The notes beneath the pieces were generated by a model, which saw nothing but the letters and a program-made list of their open reading frames with translations, was not told where the DNA came from and searched no databases. Source: Haladaptatus sp. R4 (lineage in GTDB: Archaea > Halobacteriota > Halobacteria > Halobacteriales > Haladaptataceae). From it: DNA of 64,000 bases. The position numbers and the translations under genes are program-made. The DNA lies in the NCBI RefSeq assembly GCF_001625445.1, contig NZ_LWHG01000032.1, positions 1 to 64,000 on the forward strand, written 5' to 3'. Below are positions 19,818 through 29,018 of this stretch, piece by piece (the stretch's first letter is position 1; the number at the start of each line of letters is the position of its first letter).

Positions 19818-20690
19818 ATGGCAAAACAGTTCAGCTACCGGCAAGGAGGCCACGACGTCAGCGTCTGGGCGGAAACCGAGGAGGAGACCGTCGAGGAGGC
19901 GAAGGACGAACTCGCGGACCGCGATTTCGACTTGGACGAGGACGAAATCCGCGACAACATCCGCGTCATCCCGTCGCCGCGCCGGATCAAGAGTTCGGCC
20001 GAGGACGTGTTGATGGACAAGCGCCGCCGCGGCGGGATGGAGGCCGCCGAAGTGGTCGAGGACGGGATGGACGTCGGCCTCGGTACGGGAAGTACCACCG
20101 CGTGGGCCATCGCCAAAATCGGCTGGAAGATAGACGAGGGGACGCTCACGAACGTTCGAGGCGTCGCGACGTCGCTCCAATCTCACGAACTGGCGAAGGA
20201 AGTCGGGATTCCGCTCATCAACGTGGACGAGGTGACGGAACTGGACGTCGCCATCGACGGCGCGGACCAGTGGGACCCCGAGAACCCGCACGTCGTCAAG
20301 GGCGGCGGGGCCTCCCACGCACGGGAGAAACTCATCGACTCGATGGCGGAGAAACTCGTCATCGCCACGGACGACCAAAAACGATCGACGCCGTTGTCGT
20401 ATCCCGTCCCGCTCTCGATCCTGCCCGAATCGCGGGAGGTCGTCAAGGAGTGGATTCGGGAGCAGGGCGGCGACCCGTCGGTGCGGTACGCGGAAAAGAA
20501 GGACGGCCCGCTGTTCACCGCGAACGGCAACCTCATCGTGGACTGTGATTTCGGCGACATCGAAAATCCGGAGGAGCGGGCGACGGAGTTGGCCCGAATC
20601 CCCGGCGCACAGGAACACGGCCTGTTCGTGAACATGGTCGACGAAGTCGTCTACGGCACCGACGACGACGTGAAGACGGTCCGGTTCTGA
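19818..20690 (+). CDS. rpiA: Ribose-5-phosphate isomerase A with an N-terminal extension
   Basis: Interconverts ribose 5-phosphate and ribulose 5-phosphate, the product of the upstream Gnd. RpiA motifs are complete: GLGTGSTTAWAI (phosphate loop, about 88), VAIDGADQWDP (catalytic Asp pair), VKGGGASHAREK (catalytic Glu/Lys region), PLFTANGNLIVDC and the C-terminal EHGLFVNMVDEVVYG. The protein has 290 residues against about 220-230 for ordinary RpiA. The first roughly 60 residues (SVWAETEEETVEEAKDELADR onward) form an additional acidic module of unknown role. Translation is probably coupled to gnd, which ends 3 bases upstream. Confidence 0.92.
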   Translation: MAKQFSYRQGGHDVSVWAETEEETVEEAKDELADRDFDLDEDEIRDNIRVIPSPRRIKSSAEDVLMDKRRRGGMEAAEVVEDGMDVGLGTGSTTAWAIAKIGWKIDEGTLTNVRGVATSLQSHELAKEVGIPLINVDEVTELDVAIDGADQWDPENPHVVKGGGASHAREKLIDSMAEKLVIATDDQKRSTPLSYPVPLSILPESREVVKEWIREQGGDPSVRYAEKKDGPLFTANGNLIVDCDFGDIENPEERATELARIPGAQEHGLFVNMVDEVVYGTDDDVKTVRF

Positions 20691-20836
20691 ACCGCATCCC
20701 GACGACGCGGTTTCGCTCTTCTCGCGGCGGATTCGTTTCGGGCGACACCGTATCCGATCACGATTCGATCTCACAACTCGTTTGTGAGTTCGGGAACGAC
20801 CGCCGGATTCCACAATATCCCGATTCTACGCGTTCC

Positions 20837-20865
20837 CGAAATCGCGCCGAGACGGCGCGATTTCG
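20837..20865. terminator. 13-bp perfect inverted repeat between convergent genes
   Basis: The arms CGAAATCGCGCCG and CGGCGCGATTTCG surround a 3-base loop AGA, with no mismatch. It lies in the 232 bases between the 3' ends of rpiA and the FAH-family gene and could block read-through from either side. Another copy of the arm start, CCCGAAATCGC, recurs near 20899. There is no adjacent T tract, so a role in termination is inferred from position. Confidence 0.45.
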
Positions 20866-20922
20866 AAACCACACCGTCCCCCGGAACCACATCGTTTCCC
20901 GAAATCGCACCACTTCCCGGAA

Positions 20923-21788
20923 TCACTCCGTCTCGACGTGATTCCGGAGCGTTCCGATGTTCTCGATGTCGATCTCGATGCTGTCACCCTCCGCGAGCGT
21001 GAAGTCGTCCGGGGGAACGAGCGACGTGCCCGTCAACAGCACCGCGATGTCGGGAACTTCGTTGTGATCATTCAGATACGAGACGAGTTCCTCGCAGGGA
21101 ACGGGCCATCTTCGACGTCGAAGTCGAACCGTCGAAGACGGTCTCGTCGTCGCGCCGGATGCGCATCGACAGTTCCAGTTCGCGCGGGTCGCCGACCGTC
21201 TCCGGCGAGGCGATACACGGACCGATGGCACAACACTTTTCGAAGACTTTGGCCTGCGGGAGGTACAGCGGATTTTGGCCTTCCAACGACCGACTGCTCA
21301 TGTCGTTGCCGACGGTGTACCCGACGATGTCGCCGCGCGCGACGACCACGGCCAGTTCGGGTTCCGGCACGTCCCACTCGGAGTCGGCGCGGATGCCGAT
21401 GGCGTCGCCGGGGCCGACCGTCCGACTCGGCGTGGCTTTGAAGAACAGTTCTGGGCGCTCGTTCTCGAACACGGCCTGATACATCGACCCCCGGCCGCTC
21501 TCCTCCTCGCGCGCGACGTGCTGGTCTCGTAGGTGACACCGGCCGCCCACACCTCGTCGGGGACGGTCGGACGGGGTGCATCCGTGGCAGTCGGTTCGTG
21601 TCGAGCAAGGGCGCGTCGTCCAGATGAATCCGCGCCACGTCGTCGAGTCCCCCCTGAGTCGCACTCGCGGCGAGCGCCAACTCGCGAACGGAGGCGATAC
21701 CCGAGGCGGTCGTGAGGTCGTACACCTTCCGTCCCTCCTGTGCGAGCAGGCGGGGACCGTCGTCCGAAGGAATGCGATGGTATCGCAT
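20923..21788 (-). pseudogene. FAH-family 2-keto-3-deoxypentonate dehydratase-like protein (XacE-like), frameshifted three times
   Basis: Fumarylacetoacetate-hydrolase fold protein of about 288 residues when repaired. The start reads MRYHRIPSDDGPRLLAQEG. The core has VWAAGVTYETS, FKATPSRTVGPGD, GYTVGNDMSSRSLEGQNP and AKVFEKCCAIGP; the end has VLLTGTSLVPPDDFTL. In Haloferax volcanii an enzyme of this family (XacE) dehydrates 2-keto-3-deoxypentonate to 2-oxoglutarate semialdehyde in xylose/arabinose oxidation. The divergent neighbour is the matching semialdehyde dehydrogenase, which supports that role. Breaks are near 21596 and 21510 (one base missing each) and 21104 (one base extra). The shared intergenic region carries a palindrome. 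Confidence 0.8.
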
Positions 21789-21846
21789 GGGAAAATATTC
21801 GCCCTTGAACCACATAGCTCCGACGGCGAAACCGAGGAGAAAAAGG

Positions 21847-21863
21847 CCACAAGAGTATTGTGG
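21847..21863. promoter_or_regulatory. Palindrome CCACAA-N5-TTGTGG in a divergent promoter
   Basis: A perfect 6-5-6 inverted repeat midway between the divergent FAH-family and aldehyde dehydrogenase starts. A further half-site GGCCACAAGA recurs at about 21899-21908. It is a good candidate for the operator of a pathway regulator; in Haloferax the equivalent genes are controlled by an IclR-type regulator, XacR. No such regulator gene is in this window. Confidence 0.5.
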
Positions 21864-21937
21864 GGAGAGATTCGACCGCACGACCGAGCGACGGTTTGGC
21901 CACAAGAACGGAGTACCCCACGCACGTACTTTCTCCG

Positions 21938-23401
21938 ATGCCCGAAACGTACAGCAATTACGTAGACGGAGAGTGGAGAGAATCGGAATCGGGCGAAACG
22001 TTCGAAGTTCGCAACCCCGCGGACACCGACGAGGTCGTCGCGGAGTTCCAGCTATCGACCGCGGAGGACGCACGCGGAGCGGTCGAGGCGGCCGCCGCCG
22101 CACAGGAGGAGTGGGCCGACACGCCCGGCGCGACCCGCGGCAAACTGCTGCGTTCGACCGCGAAACGCATGGACGACCGCGAGGAGGAACTGACCGAGAC
22201 GCTGGTTCGGGAGGAAGGAAAGACCCGAAGCGAAGCCAACGGCGAGGTCAACGCGCCATCGACATCTTCTACTACTACGCCGAGCGAGCGATGGACTACG
22301 CTGGGGAGCGAAAACAGCCCAGTTCGCAGGGCCAGAACCTGTACACGGTCCGTGAGCCGATGGGCGTGGCCGGACTCATCACCCCGTGGAACTACCCCAT
22401 CGCCATCCCGTCGTGGAAGAGCGCGCCCGCGCTGGCGACCGGCAACACCGTCGTCCTCAAACCCGCGATGGACGCGCCGACCGTCTTTGCGAAGGTAGTC
22501 GAGTGCATCGACGAAGCGGCCGACGAGGTCGGTGCCCCGGACGGCGTGTTCAACTTCGTCGTCGGGAGCGGCGAGGACGTCGGGAGCGCCATCATCGACC
22601 ACGAGGAGGTCGATACCGTCTCCTTTACGGGAAGCCGAGCGGTCGGCGAGATGGTGTACGAGCAGGCCACCGACCAGCACAAGCGCATCCAGACGGAGTT
22701 GGGGAGCAAGAACCCGACCGTCATCGGCCCCAGCGCCGACCTCGAAGAGGCGGTGAACGTCGTCGGTTCCGGCGCGTTCGGCGTCACCGGACAGGCGTGT
22801 ACCGCGACCGAGCGAGTCATCGTTCACGATTTCGCTGTACGACGACTTCGTGGACCAGTTGGTCGAGTTCGCCGAGGACCTCGACATCGGCCCCGGACTG
22901 GATGACCCCGGCATGGGACCGCACGTCTCGGAGAGCGAACTCGAATCCACGCTGGAGTACGTCGAAACCGGGAAAGAAGAGGGCGCGACGCTCGAATACG
23001 GTGGGGAACGGCTGGAGGACGGCGAGCACGAGAACGGCTACTTCGTCACGCCGACGGTTTTCACCGACGTGAAAAACGACATGCAGATCATGCAGGAGGA
23101 GGTGTTCGGCCCCTTCGTCGGCGTCACCTCCTACAGCGACTTCGACGAGGCCGTCGAACTCGTCAACGACGTGGAGTTCGGCCTCGCGGCGGGTATCGTC
23201 ACGCAGGACCACTCGGAGGCGAACCGGTTCATCCAGGACGTGGACTTCGGTATCGTGAAGGTCAACGAGGCCACCACCGGCCTCGAACTGCACGTCCCGT
23301 TCGGCGGCATGAACGCCTCCTCCAGCGAGACGTACCGAGAGCAGGGTGAGGAAGGCATGGACTACTTCACCATCATCAAAACCGTCTACGACAACTACTA
23401 A
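21938..23401 (+). pseudogene. Aldehyde dehydrogenase, probably 2-oxoglutarate semialdehyde dehydrogenase (XacF-like), frameshifted twice
   Basis: NAD(P)-dependent aldehyde dehydrogenase of about 488 residues when repaired. The start is MPETYSNYVDGEWRESESG. Motifs: ITPWNYPIAIPSWKSAPAL (coenzyme), SFTGSRAVGEM, ELGSKNPTVI (general-base Glu), FGVTGQACTATER (catalytic Cys) and EEVFGPFVGV. One base is missing near 22250 (between EVN and RAIDIFYYY) and one T is extra near 22831 (HDSLYDDFVDQL). It is divergent from the FAH-family dehydratase with a shared operator-like palindrome. It would yield 2-oxoglutarate, the last step of oxidative pentose breakdown; that assignment is from context. Confidence 0.85.
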
Positions 23402-23451
23402 CGCGACCACGACCCTTCGAACAAGGGGTGTTTTTCTCGTCGTATAATGGC

Positions 23452-24215
23452 GAACAGGCGTGTTTGGGAGTTTTGCGATTGCAACTACTGAGAAGACCGC
23501 CCCAAAAGCCCCCGCCCGCTCGCGGTCGTTGCACGGGATATTTTGCCCTCTCAGCAACGCCCGGTCAAAATACTGGCCCGTGCAAGCGACCACGGTAAAC
23601 GCGAGCGGGCGGCCCCTTTCATCCCCGCGAGGAACGAGCGGGGAGTTGAAAGACTTCGTCTTTCAGAAGTCCCACCCCGACCGCACCGCGACAGCCACAC
23701 CCTCCCCAGCCGATTCCTCCGGGAGAGCTTCGCTCTCCCGTGCTCTCGTTCACTCCTTCGTCGTTCACGAGAACTCCGCTCGTCGCTAGCGCTCCTCGGT
23801 CGTCATCCCTCGCACGATTCTGACGAGGCGGTCGGCCGACCCACCTCGTCAGCGCGCGCCACCCGGTTGAACGGATTGTGCACTACTTGGCCAACCGCGC
23901 GAGGGGCGACGAGCGTCGGCGAGGAGTCGGTTGGGGAGGGGATTCTGGTGCGGTGCTGTCGTCTGGGTGGGTTGAAAGGGGCCGTTCGTTCGCGCTTGTT
24001 TTAGTCGTCTGTACGAGCCACTATTTTGTCCGTCCGGTGCGGAGAGGGCAAAATATCTCGAACAGCGACCGCGAACAGACGGGGTCTTTCAACGTAGTCT
24101 CCCCGGTAACTGTACTCACAAACCTACCAAATACCGCTCTGTGTAGCGAGCGTTCGGGGGCTTTCGAGGAAGTCTGCTTCTCGGCAACTGCAACGACACA
24201 CCAACCAAAATCATC
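23452..24215. repeat. Inverted-repeat intergenic element, copy A (long form, about 0.76 kb)
   Basis: The left end (23452-23528) is, read on the other strand, closely similar to the right-end unit: GGGGGCTTT then AGT.GTTGCAATC and CCAAACAC. The right side carries two tandem units (from about 24081 and 24154), each starting GGGG(C/T)CTTTC. The interior holds strong hairpins at 23647-23665 (TGAAAGAC-TTC-GTCTTTCA) and 23721-23741 (9-bp stem CGGGAGAGC, loop TTC). An interior stretch beginning GACGAGCGTCGGCGAGG is shared with copy C. No transposase or convincing gene is inside. It separates the aldehyde dehydrogenase from the dehydratase of the same pathway and leaves a normal TATA-like leader (24216-24348) before the latter. 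Confidence 0.7.
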
Positions 24216-24348
24216 AATTCGTATCGAACTGTCGAGGTATCACCACAGTTTCCTCGCAACACCTACTATCGAACCGGAATCAAATATCTCTCTTCGCCGC
24301 CGAAGTTCGGCTACAAATTTTACCACGCGGGAAACCGTCGATAGTCGT

Positions 24349-25512
24349 ATGCAGATTTCGAGAATCGAGTCCACGGAGTTCTCGTATCCCATCGAGGACG
24401 TGGGGTCGGACGCCGGGTACAACCTCGTGTACGAACCGGGGGCGACGACGGAGCGCAAACTGTTCGGGCTGAGGATCGAGACGGACGAGGGCGTCACCGG
24501 GGAGTTCGTCGGCGGGAACTCACCCGCGTTTGCGCAGATCAACACGCTCGCGGACAACCTCATCGGGCGGAACCCGCTACGCCGCGAGCGGTTGTGGTCG
24601 GAGATGAAGCGCGCGCTCCGGAAGTACGACCGGATGGGCATCGGACCGGTCGACATCGCGCTGTGGGACCTCGCCGGGAAACACTACGACGCGCCGATTC
24701 ACGAACTGCTGGGCACCTACCGAACGCGACTCCCGGCCTACGCCTCGACGTACCACGCCGACGACAACGGCGGGTTGGACTCCCCGCACGCGTACGCCGA
24801 TTTCGCGGAGGAATGCCTCAAAATTGGATTCCCCGGCTTCAAAATCCACGGTTGGGGCGGGACCGACGAACGGCGTGACATCGACCGCGAAATCGAGACC
24901 GTCCACGCGGTGGGCGAACGCGTCGGCGACGAGATGGACCTGATGATAGACCCGGCCTGCGAGTACGAGACGTTCGGCGACGCGCTGAAGGTCGGGCGCG
25001 CGTGCGACGAGGAGGAGTTCTTCTGGTACGAGGACCCGTACCGCGACGGCGGCATCTCCCAGTACGCGTACAAAAAACTGCGCCAGCAGTTGGACACGCC
25101 GCTGTTGCAGACCGAACACATCCGCGGGTTGGAACAGCACACCGACTTCCTGCGAAACGAGGCGACGGATTTCCTCCGGGCCGACCCCGCCTACGACGGT
25201 GGAATCACCGGCGCGATGAAAATCGCGCGCATGGCCGAAGGGTTCGGAATCGACGTGGAAATCCACTCGCCGGGTCCCGCCCAACGCCACTGCATGGCCG
25301 GGATGCGCAACACCAACTACTACGAGATGGCGCTGGTCCACCCGGAGTGTTCGAACACGACGCCGCCGGTGTACGAGGGCGAGTACGTGGACGATATCGA
25401 CGCCATCGACGACGAGGGAACCGTGCCGGTCCCCGACGGGCCGGGATTGGGCGTCGAGTACGACTGGGACTACATCGAGGAGAACAGGACGGGCGGACGA
25501 ACCTACGAGTGA
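24349..25512 (+). CDS. Enolase-superfamily sugar-acid dehydratase (mandelate racemase type)
   Basis: 387 residues. The capping domain is about 1-125 (FSYPIEDVGSDAGYN, GEFVGGNSPA) and the barrel follows (GIGPVDIALWDLAGKH). Metal ligands are in LMIDPACEY (Asp), WYEDPYRDGG (Glu) and LLQTEHIRG (Glu); FPGFKIHGWGG supplies the candidate base Lys, and VEIHSPGPAQRH the late His region. Members dehydrate aldonic acids such as xylonate, arabinonate or galactonate to 2-keto-3-deoxy acids. Beside XacE-like and XacF-like genes a pentonate is the likely substrate, but galactonate or rhamnonate cannot be excluded. ACAAATTTTA about 35 bases upstream may be the TATA region. Confidence 0.85.
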   Translation: MQISRIESTEFSYPIEDVGSDAGYNLVYEPGATTERKLFGLRIETDEGVTGEFVGGNSPAFAQINTLADNLIGRNPLRRERLWSEMKRALRKYDRMGIGPVDIALWDLAGKHYDAPIHELLGTYRTRLPAYASTYHADDNGGLDSPHAYADFAEECLKIGFPGFKIHGWGGTDERRDIDREIETVHAVGERVGDEMDLMIDPACEYETFGDALKVGRACDEEEFFWYEDPYRDGGISQYAYKKLRQQLDTPLLQTEHIRGLEQHTDFLRNEATDFLRADPAYDGGITGAMKIARMAEGFGIDVEIHSPGPAQRHCMAGMRNTNYYEMALVHPECSNTTPPVYEGEYVDDIDAIDDEGTVPVPDGPGLGVEYDWDYIEENRTGGRTYE

Positions 25513-25594
25513 CGACACGCCGGGTAGCAAGGCAACGGAACGTGACGGCTGACGACACGCCGAATACCGACCCGACGGAATTTCAGCGAACGCG

Positions 25595-25825
25595 TTACGT
25601 CTTCCGTTTCTCGAAGAGACGGTAACTCAGAAGCGCGAACCAGACGCCGACGCCGCTAGCGAGGAGTGCATCGAACGTGGTCGTCTGAAGCCACAGTCCC
25701 GTCGCGAACACGGTTTCGCCGAGGAGTATCGCGACGACCGACGGAAGGTATCGGGCGGTCCGGTCACTGAGGGCGGCTTTGACGCGTGATTCCGATTCTG
25801 CGTCGGTGGATGGAAGGGGTTTCAT
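25595..25825 (-). CDS. Small two-helix membrane protein, unknown function
   Basis: 76 residues. A charged N-terminus (ESESRVKAALSDRTARYLP) is followed by two hydrophobic segments at about 28-46 and 52-69 and a basic end (FEKRKT). This layout places both ends in the cytoplasm. It is convergent with the enolase-superfamily gene and divergent from the glycosyltransferase gene about 390 bases away. I do not recognise a family. Confidence 0.55.
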   Translation of the reverse strand: MKPLPSTDAESESRVKAALSDRTARYLPSVVAILLGETVFATGLWLQTTTFDALLASGVGVWFALLSYRLFEKRKT

Positions 25826-26216
25826 TGGATGGGTTGGTGTCGCAGTTATGACAGGGAGGGGACGGCGTAGGGACGGACAGCAACGCGGAAATCGAGGGAA
25901 TATCGTGCGGCAGAATCGGACAACATCACTCTTGTCTACCCGATTCAGGTGGTTATTTCGCCATGAACCTTGCTATGAGTTCTCAATACCTGAACGTACG
26001 TCACATACTCCTCGCCATTACTCCCCGGTATTTCACGACGCCACGACCGGACGTGTCGGATCCCCGCTCAGCGGATCGAAAAGGCGGTAGCCGGTCGAAT
26101 CGGCCGTCCGAATTATTGCCTCCCACGGAGTAGTACACAGCTATCCCGTGCCAACAATATTCCTCATTAGAATCGGAGCAAAAAACCTTTGAGAGCCGGT
26201 CAAGGGACGTATACCA
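25826..26216. other. 391-base intergenic region between divergent genes
   Basis: No convincing gene is seen. The part nearer the glycosyltransferase is AT-rich and includes AATATTCC at about 26156 and GCAAAAAACC at about 26168, the latter a possible promoter element. No repeat or stable hairpin stands out. Confidence 0.5.
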
Positions 26217-27590
26217 ATGGAAGTGACAACAGTTCAAGAACAGTCCTCGTCGCGGAGAGCCGTTCTACTCTACTGTCTCATCACGTCGATGTTCGTCGTC
26301 GGAGTGCTGGCCCCGGTTTACTTTTCCGTTCCCTATCTCCGCGTCCTCAAGACGGTCGTCCTCCTCGTCGTGGTCGCACAGGTCGGTCGGCTGTTCGTCT
26401 CGGCGCTCGTCTCGATACCGGCATCACACGCCACTCCGTCGTTCCCCTCGGACGATGACGAGCTTCCCACGGTGAGCGTCGTCATCCCGGCGTACAACGA
26501 AGCGAGCGTCCTGGAGGGAACCATCGACGCGTGTCGGGCGGTCGATTATCCCGAGCATAAACTCGAAGTGGTCGTCTGCTACGAAGCCGACTCGACGGAC
26601 GAAACCGCCGCTATCGCACGGCGGGCGGCCGCGGACGACGACCGAATCGTCGCGGTCGAGCGCGACGAACCGGGCGGCGGGAAGGCGAAGGCGACGAACT
26701 ACGCGCTCAGCTACGCGACCGGCGAGATAATCGCGAGCATCGACGCCGACCATCAGTTCGATCCGACGGCGCTCCGGCGAACCGTCGGGTGGTTCGAGGC
26801 TGACGACGATATCTGGTGCGTGAAAGGCCGATGCTACGGCCGAAATCCGGACGACTCGCTCATCTCGCTCCACGCGACCGTCGAACGCCACGTCACGGAG
26901 CGGGCCGACCTCGTCGCGCGCTCACTCTGGAACGGGTTCAGCATCTTCGGCGGGGGACAGGCGTTCTTCCGCCGGGGCGTGTTCGAGCGACTGGGTATGT
27001 TCGACGAATCCGTGCTGGTGGAGGACATCGACATGTCCACGCGGATCCATCTCGCCGGGAAGGAGATAGTCGTCGATCCGTCCATCATCACGTTCGAGGA
27101 ACACCCCGCGACGGTGACGTCGTGGTGGAGTCAGCGAAAGAGATGGGCGCGCGGATGGTTACAAGTGAGCAGTCGCTATCTCGCCTCGGTCGTTACCTCG
27201 CCACAACTCTCGTGGCGAAAGCGTCTCGACGGCGTCTACACCTTTTCGAACACGCTCGTCCTTCCGTTTCTCGTCGTGGGGCTTCCCCTCCCGTTCATCC
27301 AGTTGTTCCTTCCGGTTACGTCGTACGTCCCGTACAGTCAGGTCATCTGGACGGTGCTCGGTGCCTTTCCGATACTCACCGTCCTCGCCGTCTTACTTCG
27401 GGACAGACGCGAGGGACTGCCACACTCCCGATGGGAGTATGCCGCCGCGTTCACCCTCGGCGCGTATCTCATCCTGAACTCCGTCGTGTACATCGTCGCG
27501 TTCATCGACGAGTACGTCCTCCGCAAACCGGCGGTGTACGTAACGACGAGCCGAACCGACGATACCGTTAGCCCGACCAACGCCGACTGA
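26217..27590 (+). CDS. Membrane glycosyltransferase family 2, processive type
   Basis: 457 residues. Two N-terminal membrane segments (about 15-37 and 44-68), a GT-A catalytic domain (about 85-310) and three or four C-terminal membrane segments (about 335-440). The catalytic set is complete: SVVIPAYNE (89-95), DAD at 176-178, ED at 269-270 and QRKRW at 306-310. The last is the QxxRW motif of cellulose-, chitin- and hyaluronan-synthase-like enzymes that build and extrude polysaccharide. The sugar donor and product are unknown. It stands alone, with a phosphate regulator gene downstream, and may make an exopolysaccharide. Confidence 0.88.
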   Translation: MEVTTVQEQSSSRRAVLLYCLITSMFVVGVLAPVYFSVPYLRVLKTVVLLVVVAQVGRLFVSALVSIPASHATPSFPSDDDELPTVSVVIPAYNEASVLEGTIDACRAVDYPEHKLEVVVCYEADSTDETAAIARRAAADDDRIVAVERDEPGGGKAKATNYALSYATGEIIASIDADHQFDPTALRRTVGWFEADDDIWCVKGRCYGRNPDDSLISLHATVERHVTERADLVARSLWNGFSIFGGGQAFFRRGVFERLGMFDESVLVEDIDMSTRIHLAGKEIVVDPSIITFEEHPATVTSWWSQRKRWARGWLQVSSRYLASVVTSPQLSWRKRLDGVYTFSNTLVLPFLVVGLPLPFIQLFLPVTSYVPYSQVIWTVLGAFPILTVLAVLLRDRREGLPHSRWEYAAAFTLGAYLILNSVVYIVAFIDEYVLRKPAVYVTTSRTDDTVSPTNAD

Positions 27591-27709
27591 TCGAACGGGC
27601 GGAGTTCGCCGTTGAATGGCCCTGAAAGGACCAACACATGTCGACCGCTGTGGGGACGACGTCGATGAATATATCCTCGCACATATAACCATATTGGACA
27701 ATATATATC

Positions 27710-27732
27710 TACCAATCTATGTACTAGTGGTA
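27710..27732. promoter_or_regulatory. Inverted repeat TACCA-N13-TGGTA at the PhoU-like gene promoter
   Basis: The palindrome ends against AAAATTTATT (27733-27742), which lies about 27 bases before the ATG and should be the TATA element of a leaderless transcript. A bound factor would therefore contact the transcription-factor-B recognition region. The related site before phoD is TACTAT-N13-ATAGTA. Both may be phosphate-response sites; no proof is available here. Confidence 0.45.
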
Positions 27733-27764
27733 AAATTTATTGTGGTAGTCGCGAAGGGGACGAT

Positions 27765-28759
27765 ATGGAGACACGGAAAGTACAGGTCACCGGAGGATCA
27801 ACGTACACGGTTTCCCTGCCGAAGGACTGGGCGAACGAAAACGACGTCGCGGTTGGGAGTTCGATCTCGTTTTTCTCCCACGAGTACGGACTGGTTCTGA
27901 CGCCGCGTCGTGGCAGGAAGGGCATCGAAGGACGGCTCGATATCGCCACGCGGAGCGACGATGAACTGATGCGCGCCATCATCGCGATGTACGTGAACGG
28001 TTTCAACACGATCACGATCGAAACTCACCACATCACACCCGGCAAACGGCGTGCCATCCGCACGACCACACAGAACCTCGTCGGGCTGGAGATAGTCGAG
28101 GAAACGGACAAGAAGATCGTCGTGCAGGACCTGCTCAACGCCTCGCAGATGTCCATTCACGATGCGATTTCACAGATGAAGGTCATCGCGATGGCCATGC
28201 TGGAAGACGCTGTCTCCGCCCTCGCCGAGACCGACGAGGACGCCGCTCGGAACGTCATCGAACGGGACGACGACATGGACCGACTGTGGTTCGTCGTCTC
28301 CCGGACGTTTCGAAGGACGTTACGGACGCCAGCGGTGGCGGAAGAACTCGGATTCCCCCGCGAGACGTGCTTCGATTTCTACACGTGCGGGCGTCAACTC
28401 GAACGCATCGCCGACCACGCGGCGAAGATCGGTCAGGTCGCCATCGAACTCGATGCGATACCCGAACGCGTGGTCGAGGCAGTTTCCGAACTGCACGCCG
28501 AAGCCGCCGCGTCGTCACCACCGCGATGGAGGCGTTTCTCACGGACGACCGGAAGCGAGCCACCCGACTCGCCAACGAAGCACGGGAATCGATCTTCGGG
28601 ATAACCGAATCCGGCCGCAGTATCGACGACCTCCTTCGTGACCTCGAACCGTATCAGGCCCATCAGCTACGGCTCAGCATCGATTCGCTTTCGAGGTGCG
28701 CCGACTACGGCGGCAACATCGCCGAGACGGCGCTCCAGAATGCGGCCCCTCGACCGTAA
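27765..28759 (+). pseudogene. PhoU-domain regulator with N-terminal AbrB-like domain, frameshifted
   Basis: About 331 residues. Residues 1-50 are a swapped-hairpin AbrB/SpoVT-like domain (VQVTGGSTYTVSLPKDWA). The rest carries two PhoU helical repeats (LNASQMSIHDAISQMKVIAMA and FDFYTCGRQLERIADHAAKIG, the latter containing the metal-binding E-R-D-H type motif). Haloarchaea use such proteins to sense phosphate supply and modulate Pst uptake and transcription. One base is missing near 28507; adding it reads EAARVVTTAMEAFLTDD and continues to the stop. It lies 260 bases upstream of phoD on the same strand, supporting a phosphate role. Confidence 0.85.
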
Positions 28760-28973
28760 GATCGGTCGTTTTCGGGAACCGTCCGAACGTCGCTATCGCC
28801 AGCCCACACGAATCGTCTCGTTCTCGCGGAAGTTCCCCGCCCCCGTCGTAACCGTTCGCCGTACTCCGATATCGTTCGGCACTGCATCCGATATCGATGA
28901 AGAAAGATCCAGATCGTATTCACCATCATATTTCTCCTATAGTGTGGAACGTATCGTCCCGTGATTCAATATA

Positions 28974-28998
28974 TACTATGTCCATCAAATATATAGTA
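28974..28998. promoter_or_regulatory. Inverted repeat TACTAT-N13-ATAGTA at the phoD promoter
   Basis: The right arm overlaps AAATATATAG, the likely TATA element, about 27 bases before the phoD ATG at 29019. Its spacing equals that of the palindrome before the PhoU-like gene, and the arms share TAC(C/T)A. Binding here would affect TATA recognition. It is a candidate phosphate-responsive operator. Confidence 0.45.
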
Positions 28999-29018
28999 CA
29001 TCATTATGATTCTCAAAT

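Noticed and set aside
23543-24340. Open frames inside repeat copy A that run into the start of the dehydratase gene
   Set aside because: They are low-complexity readings of the inverted-repeat element. The dehydratase starts at MQISRIEST (24349), where similarity to the family begins.
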